Assembly: GCA_029215795.1 (NCBI GenBank)
Contig: JARDYH010000001.1
Location: 189,975,654-190,039,653, forward strand
Origin: Anniella stebbinsi
Taxonomy: Eukaryota > Chordata > Lepidosauria > Squamata > Anniellidae
Direction of reading: 5' to 3'
DNA: 64,000 nucleotides
A program made the position numbers and the translations under genes. Every line of letters starts with the position of its first letter. The stretch's first letter is position 1. Below, in pieces: positions 21,687 through 31,749 of this stretch. A model generated the notes under the pieces. That model searched no databases. It saw only the letters and a program-made list of their open reading frames with translations, and was not told where the DNA came from.

Positions 21687-22592
21687 CATGTAAGTGGCTT
21701 GAAATATTTATTAATGAGCTCAAGTACATTAGACATGATGGTGTCAAATCTCAGAGCTCTTGATGAAGTTAGTCTTATGAAGAAGGTTGGGCTGCTTATT
21801 TTGATCTCAATGGAATTTGCTTTCAAGTATTTAGTCACACCTGCAATTTTTTTTGTTTTATTGTTGAAACTTTAAAAATTGGTTTAAAAAATCAAGTAAG
21901 CATATTTTCTCAAAACAGGAAACTTTTGCAGACTTTGCCTGCACATTTCAACACCGCAAGAGCAGATAGTCTTGGGAAGCCTGTTCGAGAAACCCAGCTC
22001 TCAAAGCCCTTGTATTTCACAAGGTCAAACTAGATGTGGTATTATTTGCATCTTTAGCCCCCCAGCTATTCATTATTGTTCTTTTAAAATCAGCCATAGA
22101 AGGGCTAAATGCATGGATAATGTTTTGTTTAATTTGTCCCACAGAAAGCAAAGAGACACAGCTATAGTCCTTTGGGCTATGCTATTCAATCATGTAAATT
22201 AGAAAATGTGAGCCTGCTATGCAGTGACAAAGTTCCACATATACATATACATACTACAATTCCATTTAGTAGACATTAACAGCACTCTAGATCTGGGCAC
22301 AGAATGCTGGCAAGGCTTTGCTTCCTCCAGGGACATCCTGGATACAAAAACAGCCTGTGAAGTCCATGAAGACATATGATAGTGTGTCAACCAAAATAGT
22401 TCACCAGCCTATCTAGGCTGGTAAACACTCAGGACACCAGCTTATTGCTTTAAAATATGATATAAATACATTACTGCCCCCCATATATCCAGTGTACAGC
22501 AGTAGCATAGGATTATTTCTATATCCACCTAGGGTGCTAAGACTGGAATATTGATTATAACTAAGATAACTTATTATAACTAAGCTAAAATA
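21687..22592. other. Intronic, no recognisable feature
   Basis: Unique AT-rich sequence. Confidence 0.4.
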
Positions 22593-22600
22593 ACAGAAGC

Positions 22601-23300
22601 TAGGGTGTCCAGATCGCCCGGGGTTTCCCGGTCGTAACCGGGAAACCTAGGCCGATCCGGACCAACCGGGGGGCGGCGGAGGGAAACCGGGGTGGTGGGG
22701 GATCACGCGGTGGTGGCAGCGAGCAGCGACGAGCGGCGGTAGACCCGGCGGCGGTGGCGGCGGAGGAGCCTGGGAAGCGGCCGCCCCAGCAGGTAAGTGC
22801 CCCCCCTTGCGCCTCAAGCTCCTTACCTGCAGGGGCGTCCGCTTTCCTCCGGAGCGCGCCGGGTCCACTGCCGCCGGGTCCTCCACCGCCGGGTCCTCCA
22901 CCACCGCCAGGTCCTTTGCCGCCACTGCTGGGCTCGTGAGGCCAGAGGCCGCGCGGAAGAGACGGGAGAGGGCCGGATCCGGAATTGATGTAATTGGCCC
23001 TCTCCCGCCTCTTCCGCACGGCCTCTGGCCTTACGAGCCCGGCAGCGGCGGCAAAGGACCTGGCGGTCGTGGAGGAAGACCCGGTGGCGGCGGCTGACCC
23101 GGCGGGGGCGGCAGTAGAGGACCCGGCGCAGGCGGCAGCGGAGGACCTGGCGCGGGCGGCGGAGGAAGAGAACCCGGTAGGTCCAGGCTCGATCCGTAAG
23201 GAAAGGCGGGTTATGGGGGGGGCTTGGTGGGGGGGATTGTTTTGGGTGGGGGGGTGGCGGGGGGGACTGGGATTTTGGTTTCCAAAATCTGGTCACCCTA
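22601..23300. mobile_element. 700-bp GC-rich hAT-like element with perfect 8-bp TSD
   Basis: Ends TAGGGTGTCCAGAT / (reverse) TAGGGTGACCAGAT, flanked by identical ACAGAAGC at 22593-22600 and 23301-23308. The interior is extremely GC-rich and largely self-complementary: 22881-22975 pairs with about 23000-23075 (GAGGCCAGAGGCCGCGCGGA / GCACGGCCTCTGG). Repeated GGCGGCGGAGGACC-type units make long Gly/Pro frames, which are by-products of the repeat. It shares ends with the MITE at 26983-27303 but has an unrelated interior. Confidence 0.85.
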
Positions 23301-23308
23301 ACAGAAGC

Positions 23309-24138
23309 TGATCTGCTTACATGAATATGCTTCAGGTATATGCTTCAAGAATTAATTTCGTGTATTCTCAGCTATCTAATGCTGCTTTGCATTATCTTCC
23401 CTTATCTATTGCTTCTGCATAGGCTCCAACTGTTTCTATCTACCAGGGACAGACATCACTTCATGCCATCAGTCCCTGGTGACGCACTGTGCCTATTCTG
23501 TCTTTGGGGAGAAAGATTTTAGTGATGCCTCTCCTTTCCTTCGCTGTTCTTTCTTTCTTTCTTTCCTCCCCACCCCCACCCAATAAATGACCATGCTGAC
23601 AGTCAGTGTTGCTGACTGTGAGAAGAAACATTCTATTAAACATTCTTGAGGGCTGTAAAGCTGTGTATGAATGTTTAAATAACACAAAAAGGAATAAAAG
23701 GAAACCATGTTGGTGACTTTACTAACTCACCTACTTCAGAAATTGGTGCAGGACAGGCTGTTGCAGAATAAATGCCAGGTGAAGAAGAGTCATGTGCGTG
23801 GGTCTGCACCTGCTTGCTCAGGCAGGGATTGGGGTACAAGAATAGCAACATCTTAAATTTACCAGAGTGTCTTTATTTTCATCCTTGAAATCTTGGAGGG
23901 GCTTCCTTCCACTCTTCTGTGGACTGGCCTATGAATCCACATTATGCCAGTACTTTTCCAGTTTCACTGGCTGTTAATCCATGTCTGAGCCCAATGCGAT
24001 CCAAACTGCTGGTATCACTCAAAGCCTGGAGCCACGTTATCTGAAGAAACGCTTCCTCCCATATGTACCTGCCCAGACCCTAAGATCATGATCAGGGGTC
24101 CTTCTCTGGAAGCTTTTTCTGCTATGGCACAGCGGCTA
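23309..24138. other. Intronic; (TTTC)n microsatellite only
   Basis: A TTTC run at about 23548-23570. Nothing else recognisable. Confidence 0.45.
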
Positions 24139-24340
24139 GACTGACCATACGTCTGGTTTCCCCCAGACAAGTCCAGAAACTGGGTGCCAAAATGGCGTCT
24201 GGGGGGAAATCGGCGTATTTTGTCAAAAGTCCGGGAATTGCCGCCTTCCTAGGGGCCATCCCAGGCTTGTCCTTGGCTGGAACAGTCGCACAGGCCAAGA
24301 AAATCCCCAAATCGCCCTGGGGGAGGGGCTTGAAGTTGCA
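24139..24340. repeat. Possible GC-rich DNA-transposon fragment
   Basis: Starts CTAGACTGACCATACGTC, resembling the TAGGCTGACCATATG end at 27599. It contains GTCTGGTTTCCCCCAGAC hairpins and higher GC content than its surroundings. No right terminus was found. Confidence 0.4.
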
Positions 24341-26168
24341 TCGATATTCCTATTTACGGAAAATAAATTTGAGTGAATTAATTTTCTAAGAATATATTTA
24401 GAGATGATTTGAGGAAATTGGTTTAGCTTTCTGGAAAACAGGTGTTTAGCTGGAACAGAAAACTGGCTTCAAAGCAGTGCCTTTGTCTGGTTATCTCACC
24501 CGTTTGCTTTTCTTTGATCGTTTTGTTGGAGGAGAACATTGTAATATATTTATGTATGAATTGACTTATTAACAATATTTATTTACCACTCCTTTGAATA
24601 AATCATGAATCAATTTAGAAAAAGAATATAAAACTGCAGTGGTATCATATTGGAGGTTCTTTTCAAAACAGCTCATGGCTGTGTGAAAGGCAAAGGAAAT
24701 GGATGCAACTTCAATGGGTCTTTTAAACATCACGATAACATTATCCATCTCTTTTGAAGGATGATTGTTACTAGCCATGGTGTTTTTACCTTATTTCTGT
24801 GATATTTACTAGTGCTGGCATTTGTTTTATCCTTTTAGTAAATGTACAGAAACAGACGATTCTTGTTAAATATAGTATCCTCCTCCAAGCTGGTTCTCTC
24901 CAGATGTGTTGGATAAAACTCCCAATGCCCAGTCAGCATGACCAGATGGGGTCATAGTCAAAGACATAGTCAAAGTTTAAACCATTTTTAGTTGTTGTTG
25001 TTGCTGTTTTAAAATAGGTTGATCCAACTATGGATCTCTACAAATACCTCAAGTATTAACTCACCATAAATATCAAGTTAATTATATACATTTTTATTAT
25101 TAATCCCAGAACATATTTAGCATAATAAATGTGTCACAAGTGAAGTATTGTTGTTGTTCTTCATAGGACCTATTCACACATAACAGTGGGTAATCTTGGG
25201 TTAACCTAAGATTTGCCAGGTGGCATGCTGCATGCATGCTACTATTCTGAATATACAATATCTGATTGGCCCAGCTATGATTTGCAAACCCGGACACTAC
25301 GTGTTATTTGTGGATTAAACAACCTAAAATTAACCTAACAACTAATAGTTAATTAACCCATTGTTTGCCACTGTTACATGCGAATCAGGTCATCGAGTAT
25401 TAAAGAAAGCCTTTAACAAAATAAATAAATAAATTGTGATGTAACTTTACATATTAAGCAATTTGCTGCAGTTATTGGGACCTGTTTCCCTTTTTGTTTC
25501 CACCCATATCTGCCATGGATTTATTTTATAAAAATTAGGGAACACCACCCTTCATTTCTATGCTCTGTTTAAATTGGTAAGTATTACAATTTGTACCTTT
25601 AATATTTTGCTTAAGCTATATATTTACTGTGCAATAACACATGTACTTTTTTTGTTTGTGCTGTAGTTTAATTTGCAAGCTATCATTTTGTAGTACTTAT
25701 GTTTCTATATTTTTGTGCAGGGGTGTGGTGGTCCCTTTTATATTTACTGCTAACTCTGGCAAAGTATTAAGTCCTTTAGCATGTGGATGAGACTTGTTTA
25801 TTTATAGATTTTGTGTAGTGCCCTGTGATTTTAAGTGATTAATAAATGAAACAAAATCCTATGGCATCTCAGTCCTGGTCAATCTATACAAACTATGTAT
25901 AGACAGCCTTCAAACTAAGGAAGTGTAAAATCTATTTATTAAACCTAACTAAAACATTTAAGGATACAGAGCACATATTAAGTGCTTAATTTTCCAGTGA
26001 TTGCTTTGCTCAAGAGCAAGGAAAGATTCTCTGAGATGTTGATGAGGGAAAGGAATCTAGCATCCACCTCATATCGATAACGCTTGAAGTCTGTTAAAAT
26101 GAACCAAGCCTCACAATCCTATCCTTTCAGGGTTTTTTAAAATCTCTCCTCCCCTCTCCCAATTTCAG
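24341..26168. other. Intron 1 end; no coding feature
   Basis: Short decayed repeats: CTCCAGATGTGTTGG type at 24897, and a relic around 25170-25395 with AACCCATTGTTTGCC. The pyrimidine tract for the exon 2 acceptor is at 26143-26160. Confidence 0.45.
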
Positions 26169-26307
26169 CCCATCACTTTATTGTGGTCACTGCATGCCGT
26201 GAAGCCACCTATGGGCAATTCATCCAGGACATTTGCTTCAGCAAGTTTAAATCTGACATGGAAACCCTCAGGCAGACGCTATGGTGTGATTGGGATAAGA
26301 CTTTCGG
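26169..26307 (+). CDS. RAMP1: RAMP1 exon 2 (extracellular domain, first half)
   Basis: The exon is bounded by a pyrimidine tract plus AATTTCAG| and by TTCGG|GTAAGT. It has 139 bases, entering in phase 1 and leaving in phase 2. It reads HHFIVVTACREATYGQFIQD, then ICFSKFKSDMETLRQTLWCD, then WDKTFG. The cysteines in TAC, DIC and LWC lie 13 and 17 residues apart, exactly as C27, C40 and C57 of human RAMP1, and WCDW is a RAMP1 signature. RAMP2 and RAMP3 differ at these positions. These residues start the three-helix extracellular domain that binds the CLR ectodomain and CGRP. The partner cysteines and the membrane segment belong to exon 3, which was not found in this window. Confidence 0.93.
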
Positions 26308-26940
26308 GTAAGTGTCAAATAATCAATATTATCTTATCCAGTGGGAAGAGAAGGGGTATGTAAATGTCTAAGAAATAGCATACTGGATTTCAGGGATTCT
26401 GGCGTGCAACCCATTGTCTGCACCAATGTTAGGAGCCTTTTTCTACTAGTTGTGCTACTCAAAGAGAATCTATATCTACCCTTGCTTCTGTTGGTGATAT
26501 GAAATCTTCATGGTTGACCTAAAATACTGCTATGGTCATGAGAGATAATTTGAGCAGCACTATAGAGCCCCTTTAGCAAGCTCAATCTTCCAACATTTAC
26601 AGAGTAAAATAGGGAGACTCGTTTTAATTTGTCTACATGATTTTACCTGATCCAATGGTATGTATACCAAGGAATTTTTAATAGACTTTTACAATATATA
26701 TATTTCCCTGAAAATATGTGCACATGTGTTTGTTCTTAGATGTCTTGAATAATCTATTTGAAAATTTAATTGAGAAATTGTGACTTCTAGAGGCATTTTT
26801 AATATTAGGCAGACATTTCTTATATATTTTTGGATGTGATGAGCCTGAATTAACTAGATACCAGGCTGCATTTCAACTCCTTTGGCCTGAGATCTCTAAA
26901 AAATGAAATGCCCAATTTTCCAGGCACATCCATTTATATA
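26308..26940 (+). other. RAMP1: Start of RAMP1 intron 2; no feature
   Basis: Unique AT-rich sequence after the GTAAGT donor. The intron is inferred to run to the end of the window or beyond, because no exon 3 with the expected CWP and membrane segment was seen. Confidence 0.55.
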
Positions 26941-27598
26941 AGAGCCCTACTAGCTCAAACCAAAGGCCTATTTAGTCTAGCATAGGGTGACCAGATAAAA
27001 TCCAGGTCAGGGCTCATGTAACTTTAACAGTTGTAGAGAAAAGGGAATTTCAGCCAGTGTCATTTGTATGCAGTTAGTTCCTGGTGAAATTCCCTCTTCA
27101 TCACAACTGTTAAAGTTGCAGGGGCCCTGTCTTCTTTTGTATATGGTCACTCTAGTATAGTGCCTGCCACCTTTAACTGTTGTGATGAAGAGGGAATTTC
27201 ACCAGGAACTAATTGCATACAAATGACACTGGCTGAAATTCCCTTTTCTCTACAACTGTTAAAGTTACATGAGCCCTGACCTGGATTTTATCTGGTCACC
27301 CTAGTCTAGCATCCTGTCTCCCACAGGAGCTAACCAGATTCTTTTGGGAAGCTCTCAACTGCAACTAGTATCCATAAGTATGCTGCCACTGATCCCAGAG
27401 GTAGCATATAGCCTTCATGACTTGTAGCCATAGGTCTTTGTGATCGTCTTTTAAAGCCCTCTAAGATAGTGCATATCACCCTATCCTGTGGAAGCAAATT
27501 CCATAGTTTAACTATGTGCTGTATAAAGAAGTACTTCCTTTTGTTTGCCCTTTCACTAAGTTTCCCAGGATCATTGCCCCTATCTTATGGTCTATATG
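26941..27598 (-). mobile_element. CR1/L3-like 3' fragment (antisense), split by a MITE
   Basis: Left piece GAGCCCTACTAGCTC...TTTAGTCTAGCA and right piece CATCCTGTCTCCCACAG... join across the MITE at 26983-27303. The right piece continues to AAGAAGTACTTCCTTTTG (27525-27542), as in the copy at 14868-15215. Non-coding. Confidence 0.65.
26983..27303. mobile_element. Palindromic hAT-like MITE, copy B
   Basis: A 321-bp near-perfect palindrome with ends TAGGGTGACCAGATAAAA / TTTTATCTGGTCACCCTA and identical 8-bp flanks GTCTAGCA (26975-26982 and 27304-27311). It lacks coding capacity and the transcript would fold into one long hairpin. The 8-bp duplication supports a hAT transposase supplied in trans. 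Confidence 0.9.
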
Positions 27599-27871
27599 TA
27601 GGCTGACCATATGAAAAGGAGGACAGGGCTCATGTAACTTTAACAGTTGTAGAGAAAAGGGAATTTTAGCCAGTGTCATTTGTATGGAATTAGTTCCTGG
27701 TGAAATTCCCTCTTCATCACAACAGTTAAAGTTGCAGGGGCCCTGCCTCCTTTTGTATATGATCACTCTAGTATAGTGCCTGCACCTTTAACTGTTGTGA
27801 TGAAGAGGGGATTTCACCAGGAACTAACTGCATACAAATGACACTGGCTGAAATTCCCATTTCTCTACAGC

Positions 27872-29021
27872 TGTCGGATGTCAGGTGCATCATAAACAAT
27901 TCACTAGGCTGGCCTAGTGAATTGTGAGTTGAAGGCTTGGCAATTGTTATGAGAACATCTGTCTCTGTTCGGTGCTTATCTGTAATTGCAGGCCGAGACC
28001 TTGAATAGTTCCTGGGAACAGGAGTTTGTTTAGAAAAGGTTGGGGCTATCTTGCAAGATGTCTCTCACATAGTGTCATCATCAAGAGGAGGTTGAACTGT
28101 GCCGCCCTGTTGGCACATGAGTTTGGATTACAGGCCTGAAGCCCTGTCTGTCAAAGTAGCTTAGAATTAGCCAGCCTCCATCCTATATAGCTACGAGAAA
28201 AGAGTAGATTCTTTTCTAGAAATTATCTGTTCGACTGTTTGCTGTTCGACTGTTTGCTATTCACTTGTCATCTGTTCTACGCTTGCCAAGAAACTCATGT
28301 TTGGGATTCTATCTAGTCTAGAGACTTTAAATGCACTCTGTACATGTTCTGTTGCTATTTAGACTTAGAATTTGTAAGAACTATGCCATGAAAAGTGCTC
28401 TGTGGCTTTTCATAGATTTAGACTTGCAGATTACTGTTCTGGATTCGTGTTCTGTAGCCTGTTTTTCCCTGCATAGAGCCAAAGTACGGGCACAGAGAAT
28501 CTCAGAGGCTGATCGTTGCTGTTCTAGAATTGTGTGTGTGTGTGACCTGTGAGAGAACCTTCCTCAGAGCCAAAGCTACGAGCAGGGAAGGCTTCCTAGG
28601 TCGAAGAAGTTCGTCCCCTGACATCTTGCTTCGTGATCAGCTCAGTGTTCCCTGACAAGCTGAGTTTGATTTAGTTCAAGATAATCTTATCCACTGTCAG
28701 ACCTCGTGCGCTCCTGCTGAAGTTTCGCCTTTGAGTCTCCCCGTGTTCCTGATGAGTCAGTGTGTGTGGCCACTCCTGACCTGAAGGGACTGGGGTTAAC
28801 TCTAAATGTCTCCCCCTGAGTGAGTTGCTGTTCGCATTAAGCCATTGTACCTGAAAGCTATCTGGTCCGGCTTCAGCTTCAAGTGTGTGTATGCAGAAAC
28901 GAAACCGTTATGCCTTGATTTCCGTGTGATTTACAATAAAAGAAGTCTCACAGTTGTTAGAATGTGTCAGTTTGCCTAAAGTTCGTGAGCAGAAACCTGG
29001 GGGTGAGCTCGCATCACGACA
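27872..29021 (+). mobile_element. Solo LTR (1150 bp) of an LTR retrotransposon or endogenous retrovirus
   Basis: Starts TGTCG and ends CGACA, giving the usual TG...CA ends as a 5-bp inverted repeat. Flanked by ACAGC (27867-27871) and ACATC (29022-29026), a 5-bp target duplication with one mismatch. A TATA-like TATATA is at 28184-28189 and a poly-A signal AATAAA at 28935-28940, so the LTR is read on the plus strand. No internal coding part remains, as expected after recombination between two LTRs. Whether the parent was Ty3/gypsy-like or a retrovirus cannot be decided. Confidence 0.8.
27898..27923. repeat. Perfect 12-bp palindrome arms within LTR
   Basis: AATTCACTAGGC, a 2-base spacer, then GCCTAGTGAATT; possibly a regulatory protein site in the LTR 5' end. 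Confidence 0.85.
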
Positions 29022-29534
29022 ACATCTGTTAAAGTTACATGAGCCCTGTCCTCCTTTTCATATGGTCAGCCTAGGGTTATGTCTCTACTTGTTGTATCAG
29101 TTTCCAAGAAACAGATGAAACAGATGCACTCCTTCAAACCAGTTGCCTGATTATTATTATTATTATTATTATACCACCTCATAGCCGAAGCTCTCTGGGC
29201 GGTTTACAAAAATTAAAAGATAGAACACTAAAAAGACAATATGCAAAATTTAAAAACATAAACATAAAACAGCTGATATTTAAAACATTTTAAAACATTT
29301 TAATTGTTAAGCCTGGCCACAATGTCAATCAAACCTCAACTTGAGCTGTTAAAATTCCTGGGAGAAAATAAAAGTTTTAACCAGGCGCTGAAAAGATAAC
29401 AGTGTCAGCGCCAGGCGGTCCTCATCAGGGAGATCATTCCAAAATTGGGGGGCCACCACAGAGAAGGCCCTCTCCCTTGTTGCCGTCCTCCGAGCTTCCC
29501 TCAGAGCAGGCACCCGGAGGAGGACCTTTGATGT

Positions 29535-30680
29535 TCAGCGTAGTGTACGGGTCAGTTCATGTCGGGAAAGGCGTTCCATCAGGTATTGTGGTCCCAAACC
29601 ATGTAAGGCTTTATAGGTTAAAACCAGCACCTTGAATCGGGCTTGGAAACATTCAGGCAGCCAATGCAAGCGGGCCAGAATTGGTCTTATATGTTCGAAC
29701 CTTCTGGTTCCTGTTATCACTCTGGCCACTGCATTCTGCACAAGCTGCAGCTTCCGAACCATCTTCAAAGGCAGCCCCACGTAGAGCGCATTGCAGTAAT
29801 CTAACTTGGAGGTTACCAGAGCATAGACAACTGGAGCCAGGTTATCCCTGTCCAGATAGGGGCGTAGCTGGGCCACCAGCCGAAGTTGGTAGAAGGCACT
29901 CTGTGCCACCGAGGCCACCTGAGCCTCAAGTGACAGAGATGGTTCTAGGAGAACCCCCAAGCTACGAACCTGCTCCTTCAGAGGGAGTGCAACCAGAACA
30001 GGTTGAACACCCTCCATCCGGTCAGAGGAACCCCCCACTAACAGCATCTCAGTCTGGATTGAGTTTCAGTTTATTAGGTCTCATCCAGTCCATTGTCGCA
30101 GCCAAGCACCGGTTCAACACATCCACAGCCTCACCTGATGAAGATGAAAAGGAGAAGTAGAGTTGCGTGTCATCAGCGTACTGATGACAACGCACTCCAC
30201 AACTCTGGATGACCGCACCCAACGGTTTCATGTAGATGTTGAACAGCATGGGGGACAAAACTGACCCCTGCGGAACTCCATACTGGAGAATCCACGGGGC
30301 CGAGCAATGTCCCCCAAGCACCACCTTCTGCAGCCAACCTGTCAAGTCTCATCCAAGAATGTCTGGAGCTGGCCAGCAACCACCTGCTCAAGGACCTTGC
30401 CCAGGAATGGAACGTTTGCCACCGGCCTAAAGTTATTAAGATTTTCTGGGTTCTGGGAAGCTTTCTTCAGGAGTGGTCTTACTACTGCCTCTTTCAGACG
30501 GTCTGGGACCACTCCCTCTCGTAGAGAGGCATTAATCACTTCCCTGGCCCAGCCAGCTGTTCCATCCCTGCTAGCTTTTATAAGCCAAGAGGGGCAAGGA
30601 TCCAATACAGAGGTGGCTGCACGAACCTGTCCAAGCACCTTGTCCACGTCATCGAGCTGTACCAACTGAAACTCATCCAA
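29535..30680 (-). pseudogene. L2 reverse transcriptase domain (disrupted)
   Basis: Minus-strand pieces: 30342-30680 (fingers, PENLNNFRPVANVPFLGKVL), 30049-30345 (motif [15 protein letters not shown] and [11 protein letters not shown]) and 29535-30047 (C-terminal, KLDYCNALYVGLPLKMVRK). About 75 codons including motif A are deleted at about 30343, where FLDET runs straight into GWLQKVVLG compared with the copy at 13158-13390. The frame is also broken after LNPD. Confidence 0.85.
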
Positions 30681-30702
30681 GAAAACAGGACAAACCTGTG
30701 CT

Positions 30703-31731
30703 TTTTTTTAAAAAAAATATTTTTTTATTAATTTTTCAACAAACAAACAAACATACACATAATACATAATATAAAACAAACTAATACCCTCGACTACCCC
30801 CATGCACCCCCCCCCGAGACCTACTCATCCTTCCAAAATTGTAATGATTCTTTTGAAGGCGATTGTCCCTTCCCCGATCTTAAAACATATTCCAAAAAGG
30901 GAGACCATATATCTCCAAAATCACTCTTACTGGACATTCCCCTCATTATTTTCATTTTACATGTCAACATATCATTCAATGCTATATCCCAAATTTCTTT
31001 ATACCAATCTTCTATTTTATAACTTTGTTGCCCTTTCCAATTTTTTGCAATCATTATTCTAACGGGTGTCAGGAGGTTGTTTACCAATTCTCTATTAATT
31101 ATATGCTTATTCCTACTATCCCATATTGCTAGTAGAGCTAACTTTGGGTTTAATTCCAATTTACTTCCAATTATATCACTTATTTCTTTAAAAACCCTTT
31201 CCCAAAATTTTTGTACTTGTTCACAGCTCCACCACATATGAAAATAGGTCCCAACCTCCTGACATCCCCTCCAACAGTTCTTGGACACTTTTTTATCAAT
31301 CTGGTGAAATCTTACAGGTGTTAGATACCATCTCCAAACTGTCTTATAATAATTCTCCTTAATTCTAATCAACAATAACTTCAACATTCTTGCATTCCAT
31401 ATCCTCCCCCAGTTATCTTCATTATTTTTTTCCCTTAGATCTTCTTCCCATACCTCTTTTATAATCTTAAGTGAGTCCTGATATTCCTCCTCTATTAATA
31501 TTTTATATATCTCACTAGTGAGTCCTTTCTTAGCTCTGACCTCATCTTTTTTTTCTATTTGTTCAATTAAATCTTCAAATCTTGTATTGTTTCTACATTT
31601 CTTATTTTTCATCCTCCATTCCTCTGTCCATTTTACCAATTGCAGACACTTGAACCACGCTATCTTGTCCTTTAAACAATTCTTTAATATGCTCACTATC
31701 CTTCATCTTTCCCATCCAATTCCTTAACTTA
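30703..31731 (-). mobile_element. L1 LINE, 5'-truncated (1.03 kb), inside L2
   Basis: Flanked by a perfect 16-bp duplication (30687-30702 and 31732-31747, AGGACAAACCTGTGCT). It starts with poly-T (the L1 poly-A) and holds the last ~290 codons of ORF2 as an undamaged frame (30821-31696), including CWRGCQEVGTYFHMWWSC. Sequence is very close to the full-length L1 at 46585-54440. Truncation plus a long duplication is the hallmark of target-primed reverse transcription. Confidence 0.92.
30821..31696 (-). pseudogene. L1 ORF2 C-terminal fragment
   Basis: An open 291-codon frame for the ORF2 C-terminus, with the Cys-rich motif around CWRGCQEVGTYF...WWSC and ending PSKESLQFWKDE. It lacks endonuclease and polymerase parts and any promoter, so it is a non-functional end piece despite the open frame. 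Confidence 0.85.
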
Positions 31732-31749
31732 AGGACAAACCTGTGCTCT

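Larger units (their letters stand above)
3664..26168 (+). other. RAMP1: RAMP1 intron 1 (inferred)
   Basis: A 22.5-kb interval lies between the phase-1 donor GTGAGT and an acceptor preceded by a strong pyrimidine tract (CTCTCCTCCCCTCTCCC then AATTTCAG). It is filled with transposons in both orientations and no other coding exon was recognised. Its identity as an intron follows from the two flanking exons and is not shown by transcript data. Confidence 0.75.
27599..29073. mobile_element. Palindromic hAT-like MITE, copy C, broken by a solo LTR
   Basis: Ends TAGGCTGACCATATGA / TCATATGGTCAGCCTA. Without the LTR and one duplication copy it measures 320 bp, one base shorter than copy B, and is collinear with it. 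The right arm is cut between 27871 and 29022. Flanks (TCTATATG / GGGTTATG) are only partly alike, so this copy's duplication is decayed. Confidence 0.85.

Noticed and set aside
22601..23300. Long Gly/Pro-rich frames suggesting a collagen-like or proline-rich protein
   Set aside because: They arise in several frames on both strands of a GC-rich inverted-repeat transposon with its own target duplication.
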